DNA of 64,000 nucleotides from NCBI RefSeq assembly GCF_039649665.1, contig NZ_JBDJAW010000006.1, forward strand, positions 1 to 64,000, read 5' to 3'. Source of the DNA: Microbispora sp. ZYX-F-249 (GTDB lineage Bacteria > Actinomycetota > Actinomycetes > Streptosporangiales > Streptosporangiaceae). Under the pieces are notes generated by a model. It ran no database searches. It was not told the DNA's origin and worked only from the letters and a program-made list of their open reading frames with translations. This document shows, in pieces, positions 29,465-36,532 of the stretch. Numbering within the stretch: position 1 is the stretch's first letter; every line of letters begins with the position of its first letter. The position numbers and the translations under genes were made by a program.

Positions 29465-30114
29465 TGCACCCTCCGGTACCGCTCGAGCGGCACCACCGAG
29501 GCGCCCGACATCTGCTTGCTCGCGCCGAAGCCGAGGAAGTCGAGGTCGAGTTCGCAGGTCACGGTCGCCCGTACGAAGCCGTCCATCTTCCACTCACTGC
29601 CGGACGTGCTGACCTGCGGCGAGCAGTCGCCGGAGAGCGCGGCTTCGGCGGCCTCCTTCGCGGCCGACTCGGCCTCCGCCTCGGTGCGCTGCACGGACGC
29701 CGCCCGGGCGGCGTCCCGCGCGGCCCCGTTGACCTCTCCCTGGGCCTCCACGATCCGGCCCGCGCCCACGAGGAACAGCAGGAAGAGCAGGAAGAGCGGG
29801 GCCAGCATGACCGTCTCGGCCGTCATCGACCCGCGTTCCCCCTCGTGCGGTCCCCGGCCGGTTCGCCCCCGGCCAACGGGGCCCCAGCGGCCGGACAAGC
29901 CGGGCACGTCGCGCGGTCCAGGCACAGCCGGCACGGAGGGCACAGTGCGCGGCCCGGGCACAGCCGGCACAGCGCGCGACGTGGGCAGCGCTGGCGCACC
30001 CTGCGGTCGCAGCACACCGGGCACAACGCTCGGTCCGGGCATAGCGGGCACAGCGCTCGGTCCGGGCACAGCGGGCTCGCTGGCCGGGGCGGATTCGGGC
30101 GAGATCCGGGTCAT
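29461..30114 (-). CDS. TadE-like minor pilin with long VPGP-rich leader
   Basis: 217 residues. The ATG at 30114 overlaps the preceding stop as ATGA, which supports this start. The leader is 95 residues of Pro/Val/Gly repeats (VPGP units) up to GERG. The cleavage site G95|S96 is followed by MTAE with Glu at +5 (E100) and a hydrophobic LAPLFLLFLLFLVGAG helix, the TadE pattern. The mature part contains an Ala/Glu-rich helix and two cysteines. TadE proteins initiate or assist Flp pilus assembly at the outer membrane leaflet. Confidence 0.82.
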   Translation of the reverse strand: MTRISPESAPASEPAVPGPSAVPAMPGPSVVPGVLRPQGAPALPTSRAVPAVPGPRTVPSVPAVPGPRDVPGLSGRWGPVGRGRTGRGPHEGERGSMTAETVMLAPLFLLFLLFLVGAGRIVEAQGEVNGAARDAARAASVQRTEAEAESAAKEAAEAALSGDCSPQVSTSGSEWKMDGFVRATVTCELDLDFLGFGASKQMSGASVVPLERYRRVQ

Positions 30115-30890
30115 TCGCAGCCGTCCGAGCCGTCGTCGGGACGGAAGCACTCGATGGGCCCGCCGAAGCGCGAGGTGATCGTGAAGGTCATCTCTGGCAG
30201 CAGCGGCACCACCTGAACGGCGCTGCCGGTGATCTCCACCCCGCGCTGGTCGCCCTGCTCCCACGCCTTGGCCTGGGCGTTCTTCAGCAACTGCGGCCCG
30301 ATCGCCTGCACGATCTGCCGCGCCTTGCCCTCGGCCGCCTCCTGCCAGCCGTCGGAGCCGCCCGCCCGGGCGATGCGCGCACCCTCCCGCGCGGCGGCGT
30401 CGGCGACCTGGCGGCCGTGGAACCAGAGCGTGACCTGGACGATCAGCAGCACGACGGCGAGCACGACCGGCATGAGAATGGCGAGCTCGATCACCGTGGC
30501 GCCCCGCTCGCTCCTCGGGCGTCCCGAGGCCGACCCGCCTCGCTCGCCGCGTCCGCTCGCCCCGGCCCGCACACTGCCCGCGAGCCGTTCGCTCGCCCCG
30601 GCCCGCACACTGCCCGCGTACCGTTCGCTCGCCCCGGCCCGCACACTGCCCGCGTACCGTTCGCTCGCCCCGGCCCGCACACTGCCCGCGTACCGTTCGC
30701 TCGCCCCGGCCCGCACACTGGCCTCGGCCCGGCGCGGACGGGACCCGTACGGCGCGCGGGCCGCGTCCGCGGTCGCCCCGGCCCGCGCGTCGTGCACGAC
30801 GGTCGCGGCGCCCACGACGGGCATCCGGCCCTCCGCGCACCGCACGAGGGTCGCGGCACGCGCGTTCGTCACTCCCGGCATGGTCGCCAT
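30111..30890 (-). CDS. TadE-like minor pilin with 12-residue repeats in its leader
   Basis: 259 residues if started at ATG 30890. The pseudopilin site is clear: RSERG130|ATVIE with Glu at +5 (E135), then a LAILMPVVLAVVLLIVQVTLWF helix and a soluble domain ending in CFRPDDGSDGCE. The 130-residue leader contains four to five copies of SVRAGASERYAG. Each copy has an in-frame GTG, so a late start in the last copy, giving a normal leader of about 22 residues, is a real alternative. Start placement is therefore uncertain. It follows flp by 28 bp. Confidence 0.78.
   Translation of the reverse strand: MATMPGVTNARAATLVRCAEGRMPVVGAATVVHDARAGATADAARAPYGSRPRRAEASVRAGASERYAGSVRAGASERYAGSVRAGASERYAGSVRAGASERLAGSVRAGASGRGERGGSASGRPRSERGATVIELAILMPVVLAVVLLIVQVTLWFHGRQVADAAAREGARIARAGGSDGWQEAAEGKARQIVQAIGPQLLKNAQAKAWEQGDQRGVEITGSAVQVVPLLPEMTFTITSRFGGPIECFRPDDGSDGCE
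30555..30723. repeat. 36-bp tandem repeat array (about 4.5 copies)
   Basis: The unit begins GCTCGCCCCGGCCCGCACAC and repeats every 36 bp from 30555, nearly exactly, ending in a partial copy. It stays in frame with the tadE-like gene and encodes 12-residue SVRAGASERYAG units. No spacers separate the copies. Confidence 0.92.
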
Positions 30891-30918
30891 ACCCGGGTCG
30901 TCGCCACGCCCCCGCCGG

Positions 30919-31158
30919 TCACTCCCCGCCACCGCCGCCGGCACCGCCACCGCCGCCACCGCCGCTGAAGCTGTTCTGGATGTCGGACTGCTTCTGCTCG
31001 ACCAACTGCTTGATCAGCGTGGCCAGGCCGAGCGCGACTCCGGCGATGATGGCGGTGATGATCACCCATTCGACCGCCGAGGCTCCCCTGGACGGGGCGT
31101 TCCTGGCGCGGTCCAGCCGTACGTGGAGCACGGCGATCAAATAGTGGAACCAGAGCAT
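30919..31158 (-). CDS. flp: Flp-type major pilin
   Basis: 79 residues. Leader of 25 residues ends SRG, then ASAVEWVIITAIIAGVALGLATLI with Glu at +5 (E30), matching class IVb Flp pilins. The C-terminal tail is polyglycine (FSGGGGGGGAGGGGGE), which is unusual for the length of the mature protein (54 residues). The start overlaps the tadC stop by one base (TGATG). It should polymerise into the pilus after cleavage by a TadV-type peptidase, which is not present in this window. Confidence 0.9.
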   Translation of the reverse strand: MLWFHYLIAVLHVRLDRARNAPSRGASAVEWVIITAIIAGVALGLATLIKQLVEQKQSDIQNSFSGGGGGGGAGGGGGE

Positions 31159-32150
31159 CAGGCCCCCAACATCTTCATGGCTGCGGGAAAACTGAGGAAG
31201 ATCACGAAACCCGCGCACAGCAGGAGCTGGGCGACGAGCATCGACTGGGACCGTTCGCCCGCCTTGCCCTCGACCTCCGCGAGTTCGCGGCGGCGCAGGG
31301 TGGCGGCGCGGGCGGTGAGCGAGGCGCGGACCTTGGCGCCGTCGTCGGCGACGAGCCCGAGCGCGGCCGACAGGTCACGCAGCTCGTCCACGTTGATCTC
31401 GTCGCCGAGCTGGCCGAGGGCCTGCCAGGGGGTGATGCCGACGATCCGGGCGTTGGCCAGGGCCTCGCGGATGCGTTCCATCGCCCAGTTGGAGCCGGGG
31501 GCGGGCCCGGCACCGTTGACGGCCCCGTTGACGGACGTGGCGCCGTTCGGCGCCCCGGGCGTGGTGACGGGACTGCCGACGGCGACCGCCATCATCAGCG
31601 CCTCGGGCACGCCCCGGCCGCCCGCGAGGTTCATCGACACGAGGTCGAGGAAGGCGCCCACGGCGTGCCGGAAGTCCCGGCGCCGTACGGCGGCGTCCCG
31701 CCGGATCTGCGCGTCGGGCAGCAGGAAGAAGATCACGCAGACGACGAGGGCCGACCAGAGCGGCACCTGCACCGAGACGCCCCACCCCATCAGCGCGAGC
31801 CAGCCGACGAGGATCGGGAACGCCAGCAGGCCGGAGACGCCGAGCAGCAGCTTGGTCGCGAGGAACCCCTCGAAGGACTTGCCGAGAAGCGCCAGGTCGG
31901 CCTTGACGGACCGCGCCTCCCACCCCCGCGCCGCGTAGAACCGGGCCAGCCGCAGGCCGAGCACGCGGCGGAACTCGCTGACGTCCTCCTCGGGCGCGAT
32001 CAGCGGCGCCCGCGGCACGCCCTCGCCGTCGCGGGCCTGGTCGAGCGCGGCGAGCCGGGCGGTCAGGCCGGGCCGGGGCGGGAACAGCGCCCGCAGCAGC
32101 AGGAAGAGCCCGAGGCCCAGCACGGCTCCGCAGAGCACCGTTTCGATCAC
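31158..32150 (-). CDS. tadC: Tad pilus inner-membrane assembly protein TadC
   Basis: 330 residues from a GTG. Type II secretion F (GspF-like) domain in the second half: FRHAVGAFLDLVSMNLAGGRGVPEAL, then RDLSAALGLVADDGAKVRASL. Membrane helices lie near 5-22, 95-115, 125-145 and 305-325. A glycine/asparagine-rich loop (NGATSVNGAVNGAGPAPGSN) is inserted within the F domain. TadB and TadC form the platform that works with the TadA ATPase. Confidence 0.9.
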   Translation of the reverse strand: MIETVLCGAVLGLGLFLLLRALFPPRPGLTARLAALDQARDGEGVPRAPLIAPEEDVSEFRRVLGLRLARFYAARGWEARSVKADLALLGKSFEGFLATKLLLGVSGLLAFPILVGWLALMGWGVSVQVPLWSALVVCVIFFLLPDAQIRRDAAVRRRDFRHAVGAFLDLVSMNLAGGRGVPEALMMAVAVGSPVTTPGAPNGATSVNGAVNGAGPAPGSNWAMERIREALANARIVGITPWQALGQLGDEINVDELRDLSAALGLVADDGAKVRASLTARAATLRRRELAEVEGKAGERSQSMLVAQLLLCAGFVIFLSFPAAMKMLGA

Positions 32151-32172
32151 GGCGCCCTCCGTCCGTCTGCGA

Positions 32173-32337
32173 GATCACGGAGCGTATCGCGCCTGGTAGA
32201 CGGCGGATGCGCGATTTTCTGCATGATCACGAAGGGTGAAGCCGCTGGTCGGGAGTGCTCACTGCGACAAACTGCAAGATCACGGCTGGTCATGGAGCAG
32301 CTCACCGCCCCTCCCTGCGACCTTTTGCAAGATCACG
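32173..32337. repeat. four copies of GATCACG-containing motif spaced 52, 53 and 53 bp
   Basis: GATCACG starts at 32173, 32225, 32278 and 32331, each preceded by CTGC or TTGC. The last three copies share a longer pattern GCGA-N5-TGCAWGATCACG (32211, 32264 and 32317). The array covers the 129-bp gap between tadC and tadB and enters the 3' end of tadB. The sequence between copies is not conserved. Confidence 0.8.
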
Positions 32338-33227
32338 CCCGTGTCCTTGTCCTTGGGGCGGTGGTAGGGGGCCAGGATCCGGGCCGGCTTGTCGAACCGG
32401 GCGAGCCGCCGCATCCAGGCGAACCCCGCGCCGAACAGGCCCGCCACCACGACCAGCACGGCCTGACCGAGCACGGAGTTGTACTCCTCGACGTACGAGC
32501 GGTTGAAGACGACCAGAGCAGCGGCGAAGGCGAGGGCGGTGCCGACCACGATCTGCACGCTCTTGCGGGTGGACCTGCGCTCGGCCTCCACGCGCCGGCG
32601 CATGTCCAGCTCCTCGCGCGCGGAGACCGCCAGGGCCGAGAGCACGTCGCGCAGGCCGGGGCCGCGCAGCCGCGAGTTGAGGATCAGCGCCGCCACGACG
32701 AGGTCGGCCGACGGGTCGTCCAGCTCGTCGGCGAACATCCGCAGCGCGTCGGCGAGCGGCATCCGCGTGTGCAGCCGGTCGACCAGGGCCCGCAGGTGCG
32801 GTTGCAGCGTGGGGGCCGCGGCCCGGATGGAGGAGGGGATGGCCTGTTCGAGCCCGGCCGCGCCGGCGATCGTGTCGCGCAGCGACTCCGTCCAGGCCGC
32901 CAGGCCCTCCAGGCGCCGCATGGCGGCCCGCTCCTCCGCCGCGCCGCCGGTGAACCCCCGCCAGGCCAGGACCAGCAGTACGGCTCCTCCCGCGATGACC
33001 GGCCAGCCGGTCACCACCAGCACCAGGACACCGGTGACCGCCGCGATCGCCGAGCGCGTGGACAGGGCGCGCAGCAGGCGCATCCGCTCGGCCCTGCCGT
33101 CCGGACCGGCCGGCCGGGGGCGCAGGCCGTACAGCGCCAGGGCGAGCAGGAAGAGCCCGCCGCCCGCCGCGGCGCCGGCCAGCAGCACCAGGGGGTCGAG
33201 GACGCCGGGAGGCAGCAGGCCGCTCAT
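32280..33227 (-). CDS. tadB: Tad pilus inner-membrane assembly protein TadB
   Basis: 315 residues. GspF-like domain with LAAWTESLRDTIAGAAGLEQAI and DDPSADLVVAALILNSRLRG, plus membrane helices near 15-35, 60-95, and 230-280. ATG 33227 overlaps the tadA stop as ATGA and has GGGGAG 7 nt upstream; an in-frame GTG at 33233 is less likely. The last codons (GVILQKVAG) fall in the first unit of the 53-bp repeat array, so the C-terminus may have been extended by the repeat. The tadB-tadC gap is the widest in the upper operon. Confidence 0.9.
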   Translation of the reverse strand: MSGLLPPGVLDPLVLLAGAAAGGGLFLLALALYGLRPRPAGPDGRAERMRLLRALSTRSAIAAVTGVLVLVVTGWPVIAGGAVLLVLAWRGFTGGAAEERAAMRRLEGLAAWTESLRDTIAGAAGLEQAIPSSIRAAAPTLQPHLRALVDRLHTRMPLADALRMFADELDDPSADLVVAALILNSRLRGPGLRDVLSALAVSAREELDMRRRVEAERRSTRKSVQIVVGTALAFAAALVVFNRSYVEEYNSVLGQAVLVVVAGLFGAGFAWMRRLARFDKPARILAPYHRPKDKDTGVILQKVAGRGGELLHDQP

Positions 33228-34543
33228 CGCCACGCTCCCCGCGCCGGGTCGTACCCGTGGGCGGCCAGTTCGTCCGCGCAGGAGATCGGGGCGTGCGGCA
33301 CCAGGTGGTCGCCCGCCATGGCGAACACCTCCGAGGACAGCACGCGCCCGTCGCAGCCCGTGACCTCCCGGACGCTGGACACGTAGCGGCGCAGGGTGCC
33401 TCCCCGGTGGTAGTCGTTGCGCTTCTCGATGAACACGACGAAGTCGATGGCCCCGGCGATGAGCATGTGAGTGGCCTCGATCGGCAGCCGCTCCTCGGCC
33501 TGCAGCGCGTACGTCGCGATGCGGTTGAACACCTCCATGCTGGAGTTGGCGTGGATCGTCGACAGCGACCCGTCGTTGCCCTGGGTCATCGCGTTGAGCA
33601 TCGTGACGATCTCGTCGCCCAGCACCTCGCCGACGATCACCCGCGAGGGGTTCATGCGCAGTGACCGCCGCACCAGCTCGGCCATCGTGATCTCGCCCTG
33701 CCCCTCGGAGTTGGGCAGGCGGTGCTCGAAGGCCACCGCGTTGGGGTGCAGCTCGGGGAACTGGTCGAGCCCCAGCTCCAGCGCGCGCTCCACCGTGATC
33801 AGCCGCTCGTGCGGCGGGATCTCGTTGGCCAGGGCCCGCAGCAGCGTGGTCTTCCCCGCGTTCGTCGAGCCCGCGATCATGATGTTCTTCCGCGCGGCCA
33901 CCGCGGCCGTGAGGAACCGGCCCAGCTCGGGGGTGAGCGTGCCGTTCCCGACGAGGTCGCTGAGGAACACCTTGCCGAGGCGGGCGCGGCGGATCGACAG
34001 CGCCGGCCGCACGGTGACGTCCATGACGGCCGACAGGCGGGAGCCGTCGGGCAGGCGCAGGTCGAGCTGCGGGTTGGCGGTGTCGAAGGGCCGCGACGAC
34101 AGGCCCGAGTACGCCGCGAGGATCTGGATCAGCTCGACGAGCTCCTCGTCGGTCTCCGCGACGGGGTCGTGCATGAGCTCCTGGCCGTCGGCGTACCCGA
34201 CGAAGACCCGGTCGCAGCCGTTGATGTCGATGTTCTCGACCTCGGGGTCGTCGAGCAGCGGCTGCAGGCGGCCGACGCCGAACAGCGCGGCGTGGATGCC
34301 CGCCGCCAGCGCCTCCTCCTCCTCGGCCGTGGGCGGGGTGCGGCCGACGCCGATCTCGCCCCGCGCGTGCTCCTCCAGCACCTGCGCGATCAGGGCCCGG
34401 GCGAACTGCCGCTCGTCCTCCCCCGACATCGGCGGCACGCCGCTCGCCTGGTCGAGCCGCCGCTGGTGCGCCAGCCGGTCGCCGACCTCCTGCCGGAACC
34501 GCTTCACCAGACCGTGGTCGATCGGCCGCCGCTGGGAGTTCAC
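33224..34543 (-). CDS. tadA: Tad pilus secretion ATPase TadA/CpaF
   Basis: 439 residues from a GTG overlapping the previous stop. A secretion NTPase of the VirB11/CpaF type. Walker A is GSTNAGKTT (225-233), followed by the Asp-box-like ITVERALELGL, Walker B segment VIVGEVLGDE and the His-box STIHANS. It powers pilus polymerisation and stands in the usual order before tadB and tadC. Frame analysis could extend it far upstream into the CpaE-like gene, but the GTGA overlap marks the real start. Confidence 0.94.
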   Translation of the reverse strand: MNSQRRPIDHGLVKRFRQEVGDRLAHQRRLDQASGVPPMSGEDERQFARALIAQVLEEHARGEIGVGRTPPTAEEEEALAAGIHAALFGVGRLQPLLDDPEVENIDINGCDRVFVGYADGQELMHDPVAETDEELVELIQILAAYSGLSSRPFDTANPQLDLRLPDGSRLSAVMDVTVRPALSIRRARLGKVFLSDLVGNGTLTPELGRFLTAAVAARKNIMIAGSTNAGKTTLLRALANEIPPHERLITVERALELGLDQFPELHPNAVAFEHRLPNSEGQGEITMAELVRRSLRMNPSRVIVGEVLGDEIVTMLNAMTQGNDGSLSTIHANSSMEVFNRIATYALQAEERLPIEATHMLIAGAIDFVVFIEKRNDYHRGGTLRRYVSSVREVTGCDGRVLSSEVFAMAGDHLVPHAPISCADELAAHGYDPARGAWR

Positions 34544-35343
34544 GACCGCACCTCCGGCTCCCTGTTCGCCCTGTTCGCCGTCCTGATGACGGGCGGCGCC
34601 GCCGCCGTGTCGCCGCCCGCGGCCAGCTGCGCGGCCAGGCGCGTGGCCAGCTCCCTGGCCGTACGGATGAGGAGGCTGCGGTCGAGCCGCCCGCCCCACT
34701 GCCCGCGCAGCAGTTCGGCGCCCTTCGGGTCGTAGGCGAGACCGCCGACGAAGGCGACGTCCCAGCCGGAGACGATGCGCCTGATCTCTTCCAGCGACGA
34801 CCGGTACGACCGGGGGTCGGCGATCACCACGACCCCGACCTTGCGCCCGATCAGCGACAGCCGTTCGCGCAGATGGGCGACGTTGTCGAGGCTGGCCCGC
34901 GTGAACAGCACCACCTGGTCGGCCTCGGCCACCAGGTCGCCGATCTGGGGGTGCAGGCCCAGCCGGCCGCAGTCGGCGAGCACGTCGGCCTGGGGCAGGG
35001 CGGCGAACGCGCGGCCGAGCGGGCCCCACAGCCAGGTGAGACCGGCCGCCTGCTCGCCGTTGGTCAGGCCGGCCAGCACGTCGAGGCCGCCGACGAGGCG
35101 CTGCGTGTGCTCGTAGATCAGCTCCGTGTGGAGGCCGCGCCGCGCGACCGCGCCGAGGCTGAGCAGGCCGCGCCCGGGGTTGAGCACGCTCCCGTCGTCG
35201 CCGGGCAGCCGGTAGGCGAGGTCGCCGCCGGAGGGGTCGCACTCGGCCAGCAGAACCGGGCGGGGCCACACGGCGCCGAGGGCGGTCGCCGCGGTGGTCA
35301 CGCCGGGCGCCCCCTTGTCGGCGGCGAGCACGATCAGCGCCAC
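34540..35343 (-). CDS. CpaE/TadZ-like MinD-family protein with altered Walker A
   Basis: 267 residues from a GTG one base after the cpaB stop. The fold matches MinD/ParA ATPases used as TadZ/CpaE to position the pilus machine. The deviant Walker A reads KGAPGVTT (10-17): the first signature lysine (K10) is kept, but the phosphate-binding lysine is Val15. Downstream parts VLLAECDPSGGDLAYRL and VVVIADPRSYRSS are recognisable. It probably binds nucleotide poorly or works as a scaffold. Chromosomal neighbours are cpaB and tadA in the normal Tad order. Confidence 0.82.
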   Translation of the reverse strand: MALIVLAADKGAPGVTTAATALGAVWPRPVLLAECDPSGGDLAYRLPGDDGSVLNPGRGLLSLGAVARRGLHTELIYEHTQRLVGGLDVLAGLTNGEQAAGLTWLWGPLGRAFAALPQADVLADCGRLGLHPQIGDLVAEADQVVLFTRASLDNVAHLRERLSLIGRKVGVVVIADPRSYRSSLEEIRRIVSGWDVAFVGGLAYDPKGAELLRGQWGGRLDRSLLIRTARELATRLAAQLAAGGDTAAAPPVIRTANRANREPEVRS

Positions 35344-35344
35344 G

Positions 35345-36028
35345 TCACTTGACCCCCGGGAGCGTGATGAGGGCGATCTCCCCGCTGGAGGCGTACTGGG
35401 CGACGGCGGGCGCGATCGACGTGTCGACGACGACCGTGACCAGCCCGCCGCCCGAGCGCCCGGAGCCCACGCCGTGGACGCGGGCGGCGGTCGCCAGCAC
35501 CTTCTGCTGGGCGGTGGCCGAGCCGCGTCCGGGCGCCGGCACGTAGACCACCTGGACGACGTCGCCGCTCCTCAGGTCGGCAGGCATCTGACCGGCCTTG
35601 AGCGAAAGGCCGACCTTGGCCTTGCCCGGTCCGACCTGGTCGGTCGTCTTGGCGGTCATCGGCTCGGTGAGCAGCGTGCCCGGCAGCAGCGTCACCCGGG
35701 CGTACGTCGTGGCCACCTGGTCCCTGAACCGCCAGGGGACGTAGTCGACGCCGGTGTCGGCGATCTGCACCTCCTGCATGGCGGACAGCGGGATGAGCTG
35801 CCCGGCCCCCACCTGCTGGGTGATCCGCACGGCCGAGACGCGGTCGCCGCTGCGCATGACCAGCAGCGTGGTGGCCAGCGCGCCGCCCAGGATGAGGAGG
35901 ACGGCGAGCGCGGCGAGCGCGGGCTTGCGCTCCCTCGGCGGGACGGGCAGCTTGCGCGCGGCCGGCCCGGACAGGCCGGGCCGTGCGGGTGCGCGGCCGT
36001 CCTGCGGCGTCTTCTCGCTGATCCTCAT
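35345..36028 (-). CDS. cpaB: Flp pilus assembly protein CpaB/RcpC (SAF domain)
   Basis: 227 residues. A short cytoplasmic tail, one membrane helix (ALAALAVLLILGGALATTLLV, about 38-58), then a SAF domain with VGAGQLIPLSAM and the RcpC-type core LSLKAGQMPADLRSGDVVQVVYVPA. It is the first gene of the pilus operon. ATG 36028 has GGGAG 9 nt upstream. In Gram-negative bacteria CpaB works with the secretin; with no secretin in Gram-positives its partner here is unknown. Confidence 0.88.
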   Translation of the reverse strand: MRISEKTPQDGRAPARPGLSGPAARKLPVPPRERKPALAALAVLLILGGALATTLLVMRSGDRVSAVRITQQVGAGQLIPLSAMQEVQIADTGVDYVPWRFRDQVATTYARVTLLPGTLLTEPMTAKTTDQVGPGKAKVGLSLKAGQMPADLRSGDVVQVVYVPAPGRGSATAQQKVLATAARVHGVGSGRSGGGLVTVVVDTSIAPAVAQYASSGEIALITLPGVK

Positions 36029-36532
36029 GGGTGGGGGACTCCCAGGGATGAGGGCGCCCTTCTGTTTTCGGGCCGCTCGAATTTGTTTACGGTCTTGCCG
36101 TTTGTTGCGAATTCACTCCATTATGGCCAGCTTGCGCCGCCATAAGTGCCCTGATGCGCGACCCATGCTTATCCGTTAGGAATACGCCTGTCAACGGGAG
36201 TCGATCTATCGCCATATCGACACAAGGCTTTACTCTCACGATATTTCGTGATAGTACGTATGCACTTCTTTCCCAGTTGTCACACCATTCACACTGTTCG
36301 TGCATTGCGGACGGCACGCAAGCGGATCCGTACGCGGAAGGACTCTCCCGGCGGTGACGTCGAAGTGTGGCATGACAGGCACCTTTACCTATTCCGGAAA
36401 ACGCCCAGATGAGCGCGGGTGGCGCGGCTACGGTGTCTCCGCAGGGCCGCACCCGGAGATCTTCACGGGAACGCGCCGGGATGAAACGCTCTCCGCGAGG
36501 CCGCCGTACAACCGCCTTCTGGGAGTTCGCGC
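36029..36532. promoter_or_regulatory. 504-bp divergent control region between the Tad operon and eccC, with two palindromes
   Basis: No gene is supported here. The part from 36060 to 36300 is clearly AT-richer than its surroundings. Two inverted repeats stand out: TTATGGC-N11-GCCATAA at 36121-36145 and TCACGATATTTCGTGA at 36236-36251 (6-bp arms, 4-bp centre). A -35-like TTGACA for the minus strand lies at 36189-36194 and a CATAAT-like -10 on the same strand near 36118; they are not a matched pair. Promoters for both cpaB and eccC must lie in this region. Confidence 0.55.

Noticed and set aside
30555-30723. 36-bp repeats as a possible CRISPR array
   Set aside because: Copies are directly adjacent without spacers and are in frame within a pilin leader; no cas genes.
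29461-30840. A 459-codon extended frame for the second TadE-like gene, with GQCAGRGERTVR repeats
   Set aside because: This is the shadow frame of the 36-bp repeats in the neighbouring gene; the ATGA overlap at 30114 marks the true start.
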